Assembly (NCBI RefSeq): GCF_036172515.1
Contig: NZ_JAXKVW010000001.1
Span: 248,001-312,000, forward strand
DNA from: Flexistipes sp.
GTDB taxonomy: Bacteria; Chrysiogenota; Deferribacteres; Deferribacterales; Flexistipitaceae
Length of the DNA: 64,000 nucleotides
Direction of reading: 5' to 3'
This document shows positions 55,950 to 64,000 of this stretch, piece by piece; the first letter of the stretch is position 1; the number at the start of each line of letters is the position of its first letter. A model generated the notes under the pieces. That model made no database searches and was not told where the DNA came from. It saw only the letters and a program-made list of their open reading frames with translations. Position numbers and translations under genes: made by a program.

Positions 55950-58571
55950 ATGGCTGAAAAATACGTTTATTTTTTCGGTGACGGAAAGGCCGAGGGAAGC
56001 GGAGATATGAAGGATCTCCTGGGCGGAAAAGGAGCCGGTCTGGCCGAAATGACAAATCTCGGCGTACCTGTACCGCCGGGATTTACCATAACAACCGAGG
56101 CCTGTGTTGAATACCAGAAGCTGGGTGATTATCCGGAAGGAATGTGGGAAGAATCACTTAAGGCTTTGGAAAAGCTTGAAAAGAGTATTAATAAGAAATT
56201 CGGAGGCAAGGAAAATCCTCTTTTGGTTTCAGTACGTTCCGGTGCCAGGGTTTCTATGCCGGGGATGATGGATACGGTTTTGAACCTCGGCCTGAACGAT
56301 GAGACTGTGGAAGGTCTTGCTTCTGTTTCGGGCAGTAAGCGCTTTGCCTACGATTCTTACAGACGCTTTATACAGATGTTTTCTGATGTGGTGCTGGGGA
56401 TAGAGCATAACCGGTTTGAGGAAGTTATCAAACAGGTAAAAAAAGCCAGGAATGTGGAAATCGATACTCAGCTGGATGAAAATGATATGTTCGAACTTGT
56501 GGAAAAGTTCAAGAAGCTTGTATCAGAAGAGCTTGGAAGATCATTTCCACAGGATGTATTTGAACAGCTTAAGCTGTCTGTAAACGCTGTCTTCGATTCA
56601 TGGAATAATCAGAGGGCAAAAACTTACCGCCGTTTAAACAAAATACCGGATGAATGGGGAACAGCTGTTAACGTTGTGGCTATGGTGTTCGGTAATATGG
56701 GAAATGACTGCGGAACCGGTGTGGCTTTTACAAGAAATCCCTCCACAGGGGAGAAAGAGTTTTTCGGTGAGTTTCTTATCAATGCCCAGGGGGAAGATGT
56801 TGTGGCTGGTATAAGAACGCCGGAGCCTATTTCTCAGCTTAAGGATGAGATGCCGGAAGTATTTGCTCAGCTTGAAGAGGTTTACAGAAAGCTGGAGAAC
56901 CATTACAAGGATATGCAGGATATTGAATTTACCGTTGAAAAAAATCAGCTGTACATGCTCCAGACGAGAAACGGCAAAAGAACGGCTAAAGCTGCAGTGA
57001 AGATTGCTTATGATATGTACGAAGAGGGATTGATAGATAAAAAGACTGCGGTGATGAGGGTTGCCCCTGCGCAGGTGGATCAGCTTTTGCACCCCATGAT
57101 AGATCCGGAGGAGAAGTATAAGGCTGTTGCAAAAGGACTGCCGGCTTCACCAGGTGCCGCTGTAGGCAAAGTTGTTTTTACTGCGGATGATGCAGAAAAG
57201 ATGGCTTCAAAGGGTGAAAAAGTTATCCTTGTCAGGAATGAGACATCGCCGGAAGATATAGGGGGAATGGATGCTGCTGAAGGCATTCTCACAGCTACCG
57301 GAGGTATGACAAGCCATGCTGCGGTGGTTGCCAGAGGAATGGGCAAGTGTTGCGTTGCCGGATGCGGAGCCTTGAAAATAGACGAAAAATCCAAAAAAAT
57401 GGTTGTGGATAACGAAACAGTCCGTGAAAATGATATAATAACAATCAATGGCACAACGGGTGAAGTGATACTGGAAAAGGTTAAGCTGATTGAACCCGAA
57501 TTATCCGGAGAGTTTGCAAAGATACTCGAGTGGGCCGATGAATTCAGAGAATTGGGTGTCAGAACTAACGCTGATACACCCAAAGATTCAGCAACTGCCA
57601 GGAAATTCGGCGCCGAAGGTATCGGCCTTTGCAGAACTGAACACATGTTTTTTGAAGGAAACCGGATTGATGCAGTAAGAGAGATGATTCTGGCAGATGA
57701 CGAAGAAGGAAGGAAAAAAGCCCTTTATAAGATAAAACCTTATCAAAAGGAAGATTTCATAGGCATTTTCAAAGCTATGGAAGGTCTTCCCGTGACAATA
57801 AGGCTGCTGGATCCCCCGCTCCATGAGTTTATCCCGCATACCGATGAGGATATGGAGAAAGTTGCAAAATCTGCAGGGGTTCCTGCGGATAAACTTAAAG
57901 CCAAAGCCGAAGAGCTTAAAGAGTTTAACCCCATGCTTGGTCACCGTGGATGCAGGCTGGGAATAACATATCCGGAAATTTATGAAATGCAGGTATATGC
58001 TATTATTGAGGCGGCCTGTGAAGTGAAAAAGGAAGGCGTGGATGTTTTGCCTGAGATTATGATTCCGTTGGTGGGGCATAGTAAAGAGCTTGAAATTTTA
58101 AGAAATATCACCGAGAAAGTGGCTGATGAGGTTATAAACAGCTATAATGTGGACCTTAAATATCTTGTGGGCACCATGATTGAGCTGCCGAGAGCTGCAC
58201 TTACAGCTGAAGAGATTGCCGAGTATGCAGATTTCTTTTCTTTCGGTACCAATGATCTTACTCAAACGACTTTCGGTCTTAGCAGGGATGATTCCGGCAG
58301 GTTTTTGCCGGAATATATCGATAAAAAGATTTACAGGGAGGACCCTTTTATCTCTATCGACCAGTCCGGTGTGGGGGAACTTGTTAAGATAGGTGTTGAG
58401 AAGGGCAGATCCGGAAAGAAAGACCTGAAAACGGGAATATGCGGAGAACACGGCGGTGATCCTGATTCAATATATTTCTGCCAGAAAGTGGGGCTGAATT
58501 ATGTGAGCTGTTCCCCTTTCAGGGTGCCTGTTGCACGGCTTGCGGCTGCTCATGCTGTTCTTTCGGAATAA
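55950..58571 (+). CDS. ppdK: Pyruvate, phosphate dikinase PpdK
   Basis: PpdK interconverts pyruvate and phosphoenolpyruvate using ATP and phosphate. The 873-residue protein has the ATP-grasp N-terminal domain (LLGGKGAGLAEMTNLGVPVPPGFTI, about 24-48). The swivelling His domain has GGMTSHAAVVARGMGK (phospho-His about 455), and the PEP/pyruvate TIM barrel has GIGLCRTEHMFF and SFGTNDLTQTTFGLSRDD (about 765-782). GEHGGDP and the C-terminal NYVSCSPFRVPVARLAAA complete it. A GC-rich terminator follows. Confidence 0.97.
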   Translation: MAEKYVYFFGDGKAEGSGDMKDLLGGKGAGLAEMTNLGVPVPPGFTITTEACVEYQKLGDYPEGMWEESLKALEKLEKSINKKFGGKENPLLVSVRSGARVSMPGMMDTVLNLGLNDETVEGLASVSGSKRFAYDSYRRFIQMFSDVVLGIEHNRFEEVIKQVKKARNVEIDTQLDENDMFELVEKFKKLVSEELGRSFPQDVFEQLKLSVNAVFDSWNNQRAKTYRRLNKIPDEWGTAVNVVAMVFGNMGNDCGTGVAFTRNPSTGEKEFFGEFLINAQGEDVVAGIRTPEPISQLKDEMPEVFAQLEEVYRKLENHYKDMQDIEFTVEKNQLYMLQTRNGKRTAKAAVKIAYDMYEEGLIDKKTAVMRVAPAQVDQLLHPMIDPEEKYKAVAKGLPASPGAAVGKVVFTADDAEKMASKGEKVILVRNETSPEDIGGMDAAEGILTATGGMTSHAAVVARGMGKCCVAGCGALKIDEKSKKMVVDNETVRENDIITINGTTGEVILEKVKLIEPELSGEFAKILEWADEFRELGVRTNADTPKDSATARKFGAEGIGLCRTEHMFFEGNRIDAVREMILADDEEGRKKALYKIKPYQKEDFIGIFKAMEGLPVTIRLLDPPLHEFIPHTDEDMEKVAKSAGVPADKLKAKAEELKEFNPMLGHRGCRLGITYPEIYEMQVYAIIEAACEVKKEGVDVLPEIMIPLVGHSKELEILRNITEKVADEVINSYNVDLKYLVGTMIELPRAALTAEEIAEYADFFSFGTNDLTQTTFGLSRDDSGRFLPEYIDKKIYREDPFISIDQSGVGELVKIGVEKGRSGKKDLKTGICGEHGGDPDSIYFCQKVGLNYVSCSPFRVPVARLAAAHAVLSE

Positions 58572-58582
58572 ATGATATGAAT

Positions 58583-58612
58583 GCCCGGAGACTTAACTGT
58601 TTCCGGGCTTCT
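58583..58612 (+). terminator. Probable terminator after ppdK
   Basis: GCCCGGA (58583-58589) pairs with TCCGGGC (58602-58608), loop 12 nt, followed by a short TTCTT. The T run is weak, so termination may be partial and the RdgC-like genes could be read from ppdK. Confidence 0.55.
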
Positions 58613-58626
58613 TAACAGGGGTATAC

Positions 58627-59229
58627 ATGGGACTTGTTAACGGGTCACTGACGTTTTTTCGGTTATTTTACAATGAAAAGGTTGAATATTCCCTTACCGA
58701 TGCAACAGAGTTGCTTAAAGAATATTCTTTTGACAGGTTTTACGACAGCAGTAAACCATTAAATTACGGTTTTGTTCCTCTGGGATACCCGGAGGTTTCA
58801 GATTTTGAGAGTGCGGAACTGCTTTTTGATAATACGTTTATTTTTACCGTGAGAATCGATGAGAAAAAAATCAGCAAAAAATTCTTTGATATAAAATTTG
58901 AAGAGATGAAGAATGATTTTTTGAAACAGAACAATAAAGAATATCTGTCGAAATCTGACAAAGACTTTATTAAAAACGCTCTGACTAACAAAATGCATTC
59001 TCAGGCCTATCCCGCCACAACATTGGTGGAGGTAATCTGGGAAATGGATAATAAAGAAATTTTTATATCAAGTCTTACAAATAAGACGTTTGAGTCGGTT
59101 GTTCATCTGTTCCGAGCAGCGTTTGAAGTAAACTTATTCAGGGACTCACTGATGGAAACGGTTAAGAGAAAAATTAGTGAGCCGTATAAAATTGATGATT
59201 TAAAAAATGTAGCACCAACGGGCTTTTAA
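58627..59229 (+). CDS. RdgC-like N-terminal domain protein
   Basis: The 200-residue product resembles the N-terminal part of RdgC-like, recombination-associated proteins. It has a MGLVNGSLTFFRLFY start, FIFTVRIDEKKISKKFF (about 76-92), and a helix EEMKNDFLKQNNKEYLSKSDK. PATTLVEVIWEMDNKEIFISSLTNKTFESVVHLFRAAFEVNL (about 132-173) is the family-like core. Classical RdgC binds DNA as a ring. In related delta-proteobacterial forms as I recall them, a second part follows in the same protein; here a second gene follows at 59256. The assignment is moderate. Confidence 0.68.
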   Translation: MGLVNGSLTFFRLFYNEKVEYSLTDATELLKEYSFDRFYDSSKPLNYGFVPLGYPEVSDFESAELLFDNTFIFTVRIDEKKISKKFFDIKFEEMKNDFLKQNNKEYLSKSDKDFIKNALTNKMHSQAYPATTLVEVIWEMDNKEIFISSLTNKTFESVVHLFRAAFEVNLFRDSLMETVKRKISEPYKIDDLKNVAPTGF

Positions 59230-59255
59230 TTTTACTATTTTCAAAGGGGGGACTT

Positions 59256-59765
59256 TTGCCGCTTTTTGCAGATGCGTCTAAAAGAGACATTTCTTTTCTG
59301 GAATCTGAATTTCTCACTTATCTGCTGGCAAGGTTTTTTATAAGTGATAACAGTGTGGATATCGGAGAGAGAAGTTACTATTTTGTACCTGTTAAAAATA
59401 TTGTTTTAAGCAGTGCTTCATCAGGTGAGAAAATATCGATAGAGACGGATAAGTTTGATGCCTGTAAGGAGCTTTATATCGCTCTTAAGTCGTCCAAATC
59501 CGTTACACTTCTTCAAATGGAGCTTAAAAATGAAAATATCAATCTGGAAATTTGTCTGAAAACCGACCCTGTAAGAATTACAAAGGTAAAAGCACCCAAG
59601 AGTCTGGCTGAAGAGCAGATGGACAAAATTGTTGAAAGAAAACTGTATGTAAGCACGGTGTTTGCTTTTTTTGACCAGATGGTGTGTGATTTTGTCAATC
59701 TGCGGATTGAGCGTGAATGGTATGACTTTGTGGAAAAATTCAGAAATTTTTTGAAATCTGTGTAA
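59256..59765 (+). CDS. Partner of the RdgC-like protein (C-terminal half as a gene)
   Basis: The 169-residue product starts at TTG with GGGGGG upstream. It begins RDISFLESEFLTYLLARFF, which matches the LGxEFLTWLWYR-type segment that, in longer RdgC-like proteins, follows the N-terminal half. The rest is a strand-rich domain then a helical end (QMDKIVERKLYVSTVFAFFDQ). A 26-nt gap separates it from the first half, with stop and new start, so the two are separate polypeptides that probably act together. No other family is recognised. Confidence 0.6.
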   Translation: MPLFADASKRDISFLESEFLTYLLARFFISDNSVDIGERSYYFVPVKNIVLSSASSGEKISIETDKFDACKELYIALKSSKSVTLLQMELKNENINLEICLKTDPVRITKVKAPKSLAEEQMDKIVERKLYVSTVFAFFDQMVCDFVNLRIEREWYDFVEKFRNFLKSV

Positions 59766-59791
59766 TTATCTTTTTCCCTTTTAATAAGCCG

Positions 59792-59800
59792 TGGTATAAT
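59792..59800 (+). promoter_or_regulatory. Extended -10 promoter of the kinase gene, leaderless arrangement
   Basis: TGG-TATAAT (59792-59800) is an extended -10 element. The ATG at 59806 is 5 nt after it, so the transcript should begin at the start codon. The -35 is poor, which is common with extended -10 boxes. There is no ribosome-binding site. Confidence 0.65.
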
Positions 59801-59805
59801 AAAAT

Positions 59806-61239
59806 ATGGAATTACCCAGATTGATTGAAAATATTTTTGAGTTGCGTCTAAGCTATCTGTCAGTAACATATGATCAATTTAAAGTGTTTGAATATTCCGG
59901 CAAAACTTCTCCCAACCAGTCTGTGATTTTGGAGGATGATAACTTTCATTCCAGAATGGACTTTTATAAAGACCAGGATATTTCTCATAATGATAAGGAA
60001 AACATAAAAGATCTTATTTTGGCCTTTCAGCGGGGCTCCTCCCTTGACTGTCTGTCTGAGATGTTTAACTGTACCGAACTGCTTTATTCTGTTCTGAAGC
60101 ATGACCCGATAGATAAAATAATTTATAATATGATCGAAGGGCTACTTAAACCCGGTAATTTTCAAAAGGCGGGTGTTTTTTTCCTCAATGAGTCTTTAAT
60201 GAAGCTTAAAGGGGCTATGTACGGCAGTAAAAGTGGTGAAATCAGTGTTGATAATTTTAATTTCAGAAGAATTTCCATTCCGCTTTACAAAAGGGACCAT
60301 TTTACCGATGTGATATTTTTTGAAAAAATAGACACTGTAAATGTTGATATTTTTGAATCCAGGAGGCTACTGGAGTATTTTGACGGAGATGTCGCCTGCT
60401 GCGGTATTTATTCATCAAGAGGCCCTGTGGGGGCCATACTGGCTCAGTCGGACAATTATAATTCCCACAGAATGAACCATCTGACTCTTTACGGCAAAAT
60501 ATGCTCTGTTGCACTTGAGTTATCCAAGACATTGAAACGGCTTGAATTTGCAGTGCAGGATATCGACTATTTTAAAAACAATTTATACGCATCGGATAAT
60601 TTTGCCCAGATTGGAAGGCTTGCGGCAACGGTCGCCCATGAACTGAAAAATCCGCTTGTCGCCATAGGAGGTTTCAGTAAACGTCTTGAGAGAATAGTTG
60701 AGGAACCTAAAGCCCAAACCTACCTGGGAATCATATATTCCGAAGTTGAAAGGTTGGAGAAGATTGTCTCTGATATTTTAAGCTATTCCCGTGAAATGGA
60801 CCTTAATAAAGAAAGACACTCACTGCCGGACATCATTTTTGAGTTGACTCAGCTGCTTGATCATCAGTTACGTCTTAACGGGGTGGAAGTAAAAGTGGAA
60901 ATTCCCGATGATATGAAAATATATGTGGATGCAAAAAGGATGAAGCAGGTACTGTTAAATTTATTCAATAATTCGCTTGATGCCATGCAGGAGGGTGGTA
61001 TACTTAAAATAAAAGCATATGAAGACGGCTCTGCCGGCATTGTGGAAATAAGTGATACCGGCGGTGGAATTCCCGATGAAATTATGAAAAGAGTCTATGA
61101 GCCTTTTTATACGACCAAAGATAAGGGAACCGGTCTTGGTTTACCTTTGTGCAAAAGGATTATATTTTCACACGGGGGGGATCTAAAGCTGCTGAACCGG
61201 GACGGCGGAGTACATGTAACCATAAAATTACCGAATTAG
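59806..61239 (+). CDS. Soluble sensor histidine kinase
   Basis: The 477-residue protein has no membrane helix. The N-terminal part (about 1-250) looks GAF-like. HisKA follows (about 265-330) with the phospho-accepting His in ATVAHELKNPLVAIGGFSKR, then HATPase_c (about 345-477) with N box LLNLFNNSLDAMQ, G1 ISDTGGGIP and F/G2 PFYTTKDKGTGLGLPLCKRI. It pairs with the receiver 9 nt downstream. Signal is unknown but should be cytoplasmic. Confidence 0.92.
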   Translation: MELPRLIENIFELRLSYLSVTYDQFKVFEYSGKTSPNQSVILEDDNFHSRMDFYKDQDISHNDKENIKDLILAFQRGSSLDCLSEMFNCTELLYSVLKHDPIDKIIYNMIEGLLKPGNFQKAGVFFLNESLMKLKGAMYGSKSGEISVDNFNFRRISIPLYKRDHFTDVIFFEKIDTVNVDIFESRRLLEYFDGDVACCGIYSSRGPVGAILAQSDNYNSHRMNHLTLYGKICSVALELSKTLKRLEFAVQDIDYFKNNLYASDNFAQIGRLAATVAHELKNPLVAIGGFSKRLERIVEEPKAQTYLGIIYSEVERLEKIVSDILSYSREMDLNKERHSLPDIIFELTQLLDHQLRLNGVEVKVEIPDDMKIYVDAKRMKQVLLNLFNNSLDAMQEGGILKIKAYEDGSAGIVEISDTGGGIPDEIMKRVYEPFYTTKDKGTGLGLPLCKRIIFSHGGDLKLLNRDGGVHVTIKLPN

Positions 61240-61248
61240 GGGGGAAAC

Positions 61249-61611
61249 TTGAAAAACAGAGTTCTTGTTGTGGATGATGAACAGGGAGTCAGAGAATTTT
61301 ATAAGGATTTTTTGCTGGATCATGGTTTCGAGGTTTTAACCGCAGCTAATGCAAGGGAGGGGTTGAGGATCGCAGATGAAAATGAGCTTGATATCGTTAT
61401 TATGGATATCGACATGCCAGGTTTAAGCGGGCTTGATGCCCTTAAAGAGCTCAGAGAGATTGACGATAAGATTCCTGTGTTACTGCTTACCGCTTATGAA
61501 AGGTATAAAAGGAATTTTGCATCCCTATATGCGGATGAATACATTGTAAAGGATAAAAAACCTGATTTTGTGTTGAGAAAAATCAACGAGAGGCTGAAAT
61601 TCAGCGCTTAA
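61249..61611 (+). CDS. Single-domain response regulator
   Basis: The 120-residue product is one receiver domain with no output part. Acidic pair is VVDDEQG (Asp7-Asp8 approximately), the phosphorylated Asp is in IVIMDIDMPG (about 52), Thr in LLTAYE (about 80) and Lys in YIVKDKKPD. It starts at TTG with GGGGGG upstream, 9 nt after the kinase. It may relay phosphate to another protein or bind a partner. Confidence 0.92.
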   Translation: MKNRVLVVDDEQGVREFYKDFLLDHGFEVLTAANAREGLRIADENELDIVIMDIDMPGLSGLDALKELREIDDKIPVLLLTAYERYKRNFASLYADEYIVKDKKPDFVLRKINERLKFSA

Positions 61612-61621
61612 CCTGATTTAG

Positions 61622-62230
61622 TCAGAGGATATATTCTACAAAACTGCATTCCTTGTTTTCCTCTTTCTCTATCCCCTCAGGGGTCTTTTTAAACAGTGTG
61701 ATTTTATCTTTTATAGGTGCCACGATTCTGCCGCCAACTTTTAACTGTCTGAAGTAATCCTCACCAATATTTTGGGCACCGCAGGTAAAAATAATTTTGT
61801 CAAAAGGAGCCTCATCAGGCCATCCGGCTGAATTAGATGTTAATTTAAAAAATACATTTTTAATGAAAAGACGTCGTATCCTTTCGGAAGCTTTTGCATA
61901 AAGACGGGGGATTCGCTCAACTGTGTAAACAGCTGATACAAGGCGTGACAGTACAGCCGCCTGAAAGCCGGAGCCTGTTCCAATCTCGAGTATTTTATCA
62001 GATGGTTCAGGAGCAAGCAGATATGTCATTAGTGCCACGGTTGACGGTTTTGAAATGGTCTGTCCAAAACCTATTGGCTGTGCATTGTCATCATAAGCAA
62101 ACCTTGCAAGAGCATCGTCCATAAACCGGCTTCTCGGTATTATTCTGAATGCATTTATAATATGGGGGTCATTGTTACAGTGCGGAGCGATAGTGTTTTT
62201 TATAAAACTTTCAGGTACCTTGCATCTCAT
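61622..62230 (-). CDS. pcm: Protein-L-isoaspartate O-methyltransferase Pcm
   Basis: Pcm repairs isoaspartyl residues in aged proteins. The 202-residue protein has PRSRFMDDALARFAYDDNAQPIGFGQTISKPSTVALMT and the SAM site VLEIGTGSGFQAA-type ILEIGTGSGFQAAVLSRLV (about 79-97). The IVAPIKDK strand near the end is also seen. It overlaps argB by 4 nt at its start. Confidence 0.93.
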   Translation of the reverse strand: MRCKVPESFIKNTIAPHCNNDPHIINAFRIIPRSRFMDDALARFAYDDNAQPIGFGQTISKPSTVALMTYLLAPEPSDKILEIGTGSGFQAAVLSRLVSAVYTVERIPRLYAKASERIRRLFIKNVFFKLTSNSAGWPDEAPFDKIIFTCGAQNIGEDYFRQLKVGGRIVAPIKDKITLFKKTPEGIEKEENKECSFVEYIL

Positions 62231-63105
62231 AAAGTTATCTGTGTCCCTATTCCAGAGTCTGTGAAAATCTCCAGCAGCACCGAGTGCAGTATCCTGCCGT
62301 CAACGATGTGAGCTTTGTTTACACCTGCCTCCAATGCCGTCACTGCAGCATCCGTTTTGGGTATCATTCCTCCCTTGATGATCTTATCATTTTTCAATCC
62401 GGGAACGTCATTCGCTTTAATCGAGGAGATAAGGTTCCCGTCATTATCCAGAACGCCACGCACATCAGTAAGCATAATGAGTTTCTCAGCTTTTACTGCA
62501 GCCGCCACAGACCCTGCGACAAGATCTGCGTTTATATTGTATGCTTCATAATCATCGCCTATCCCAACGGGGGCAATTATTGGGATAAAATCTTTCGAAA
62601 CAGCCTGTATAACATCAGCGTCCACACCTTTTACCCTTCCGACGTGCCCTATATCCATTATTTCCGGTGCCTGCAGAATAGTTGAATCATTCTCCACCAT
62701 CAACTTTTCTGCTGTAAGGAGGTGACCGTCTTTACCTGAAAGACCTATTGCACTTCCACCGTTTTTGTTTATGAGGTTTACAATATCTTTGTTTACCTTT
62801 CCGGCCAGCACCATTTCAACAACACTCATTGTTTCTTTATCCGTTACACGCATTCCCGAAACAAATTTAGTCTTTATACCCATCTTCCCCAGCATTTCAG
62901 CAATTTGGGGGCCTCCACCATGGACGATAATAGGATTTATCCCAACATATTTAAGCAGTACAATATCCTTTGCAAAATTATTTTTCAGTTCCGTTTCCAC
63001 CATTGCACTGCCGCCGTATTTTACAACTATAGTTTTGCCGTAAAATTTTCGTATGTAGGGTAAAGATTCAACCAGTGTTGAAGCTTTTTCAATAAGTTCC
63101 TGCAT
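62227..63105 (-). CDS. argB: Acetylglutamate kinase ArgB
   Basis: ArgB phosphorylates N-acetylglutamate in arginine synthesis. The 292-residue protein has KTIVVKYGGSAM (about 24-35), VHGGGPQIAEMLGKMGI (about 60-76), GLSGKDGHLLTA, NINADLVAGSVAAAVKAEKLIMLTDVRGVLD (about 185-215) and KGGMIPKTDAAVTALEAGV, all family marks. The N-terminal helix (about 1-20) and the F/Y residues near the end suit arginine-sensitive hexameric types, but this is not decided here. Confidence 0.96.
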   Translation of the reverse strand: MQELIEKASTLVESLPYIRKFYGKTIVVKYGGSAMVETELKNNFAKDIVLLKYVGINPIIVHGGGPQIAEMLGKMGIKTKFVSGMRVTDKETMSVVEMVLAGKVNKDIVNLINKNGGSAIGLSGKDGHLLTAEKLMVENDSTILQAPEIMDIGHVGRVKGVDADVIQAVSKDFIPIIAPVGIGDDYEAYNINADLVAGSVAAAVKAEKLIMLTDVRGVLDNDGNLISSIKANDVPGLKNDKIIKGGMIPKTDAAVTALEAGVNKAHIVDGRILHSVLLEIFTDSGIGTQITL

Positions 63106-63209
63106 TTAGTTCCCCCGGAAAGAGATAGATTCCGGATATTAACCGGATATTTTATAATATATTGTGCAACAGTCAAAGTCAATTCAGGATTGAATTGGTG
63201 AGATTGGGA

Positions 63210-63257
63210 GGTAGAGGCAAAGGTAGAGGTAGAGGCAAAGGAAAAGGTTGAGGTTAA
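63210..63257 (+). repeat. Hexamer tandem repeat GGNNNA in the argB spacer
   Basis: Eight exact-phase hexamers: GGTAGA, GGCAAA, GGTAGA, GGTAGA, GGCAAA, GGAAAA, GGTTGA, GGTTAA. All begin GG and end A. It lies in the 300-nt spacer between argB and the gene at 63408. In one frame it would code for a Gly-Arg/Gly-Lys tail, but with no convincing start. Confidence 0.75.
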
Positions 63258-63371
63258 AAAGATTGGACAGGTTAAGTGCTTAAGTGGTCATTCAACATTG
63301 AGCATTGAACCCATTACGGATCACAGTTTTTAAAATTTATAAATTTTCATGTGATGCCAACTGATGCCTGT

Positions 63372-63400
63372 TTGCCAAGCCGAAAGACATGTGTTATAAG
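63372..63400 (+). promoter_or_regulatory. Promoter of the last gene, leaderless arrangement
   Basis: TTGCCA (63372-63377), a 17-nt spacer and TATAAG (63395-63400) precede the ATG at 63408 by 7 nt, with no ribosome-binding site between. Confidence 0.55.
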
Positions 63401-63407
63401 TTTCAAT

Positions 63408-64000
63408 ATGGATGATAAAATAAGCAGCGAGATTTATGAAAAACTGGAACCGTTGGGGATTAAGTTTGGTGAACCGGATGAAAATGACCGGGAATTTTCT
63501 GCCAGATTTCATTTTGACGGAAATTGCGGCTTTTACCATATATCGGATGAGAAATGTGAGTTTTTAATCCTTAAAGGTATTTTTAAAGATAATGTCAGGC
63601 TGTTAAAGGGTAAAATCGGGATTCAGCCAAAAAAAATGTCTAAAATTGCAGACAGGTTGTCAAATATTGAAAAAAATCTGGATTTCGCACCGCTTGTTAA
63701 TTTTTTTATAGATGATGATATTTATATAAGTCATATCAGCAGGGATTTGCATTCAGAGAGCGGGGATAAACAGAAATTTGACCCCCGAAAAATTCCGGCC
63801 GGCCTGTCGGAAGTGGAGTTTTCACTTCAACACAGCGATTTTGCAAGAGAAAAAAATCTTTATTTCAAAGGAATGCTTTCGGAACTTTTTCCCGAAACAC
63901 TTTCTCCACTGAGCAGATCCATCCTGAACGAACTACCGGATATACTGAACCCTATTTTTGTTCATGCCGGCTTTAAAACATATTCTCCTTCAGTGAAACT
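63408..64000 (+). CDS. Unrecognised protein, cut by the window edge
   Basis: An open frame from ATG 63408 runs to the end of the window (197 codons) without a stop. It begins MDDKISSEIYEKLEPLGIKF. The product has no signal peptide or membrane helix, alternates strand and helix, and contains GFKTYSP near the break. I recognise no family. Base and codon use look like the neighbours. Confidence 0.75.
   Translation, partial: MDDKISSEIYEKLEPLGIKFGEPDENDREFSARFHFDGNCGFYHISDEKCEFLILKGIFKDNVRLLKGKIGIQPKKMSKIADRLSNIEKNLDFAPLVNFFIDDDIYISHISRDLHSESGDKQKFDPRKIPAGLSEVEFSLQHSDFAREKNLYFKGMLSELFPETLSPLSRSILNELPDILNPIFVHAGFKTYSPSVK

Noticed and set aside
57080-57646. 188-codon minus-strand frame inside ppdK, with another at 57588-58079
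   Set aside because: Antisense to strongly conserved PpdK motifs and Ser/Phe-rich as expected from complement reading.
63210-63257. Hexamer array as a CRISPR or as the tail of an RGG-type protein
   Set aside because: Units are 6 nt without spacers, and the coding frame has only a weak TTG start and about 30 codons.

Overview
The window reads as chromosomal DNA of a low-to-medium GC, Gram-negative (diderm) anaerobe. A TolC/RND efflux system, Lol-type lipoproteins and SecDF/YajC indicate two membranes. A V/A-type ATPase, FeoB/FeoA, pyruvate phosphate dikinase and a CoA-disulfide reductase fit an anaerobic or microaerobic lifestyle, and BCCT and OpuAC-type betaine proteins fit a saline habitat. 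The combination reminds me of Deferribacterota such as Flexistipes. That is a guess from gene content, not a database match. I see no rRNA, tRNA, CRISPR array, prophage or complete insertion sequence.

Layout: 1-3164 is a TPP-riboswitch-controlled thiamin operon (thiC-thiE-thiL). 3165-4552 holds a metallo-beta-lactamase-fold hydrolase and a YigZ/IMPACT protein. 4672-7923 is an ECF sigma factor locus: sigma factor, membrane anti-sigma factor with a glycogen-binding-like (CBM48) periplasmic domain, a lipoprotein with a related domain, a Gly-rich secreted protein, and a divergent lipoprotein. Three promoters of the form TGTAAC-N16-CGTnn/CGTTT lie in this locus. 7952-8830 is a DMT transporter. 8972-16546 is a nine-gene V/A-ATPase operon (G-I-K-E-C-F-A-B-D). 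16862-17971 is a queuosine-tRNA mannosyltransferase-like glycosyltransferase. 18345-24611 is a TolC-MFP-RND efflux operon plus a small exported protein. 25055-28869 contains BCCT, an orphan OpuAC-type binding protein, a trypsin-fold protein lacking the catalytic Ser, and a PAS-like/CxxC protein. 28982-33161 is glnE, a second thiE-like gene and an IclR regulator. 34096-36790 is the feoB-feoA-rseC-like unit with a candidate operator. 36893-40716 is purC, CoA-disulfide reductase-rhodanese and mtaB. 40931-43522 is glnD. 43524-49881 is thrC-queA-tgt-yajC-secD-secF. 49899-53042 is ndk, a cupin and two antiporter-like membrane proteins. 53114-58571 is a small Cys-rich protein, ispF, glyS and ppdK. 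58627-61611 is two RdgC-like halves, a soluble histidine kinase and a receiver. 61622-63105 is pcm and argB, and a gene cut by the window edge follows.

The most interesting points are these: the self-contained ECF/CBM48 regulon with three matching promoters; a queA gene with no ATG/GTG/TTG start that seems to begin at ATA behind a perfect ribosome-binding site; a set of genes whose -10 box sits 5-7 nt before the start codon (probable leaderless mRNAs); a roughly 200-bp palindromic repeat present twice; and a trypsin-fold protein that has lost its catalytic serine.
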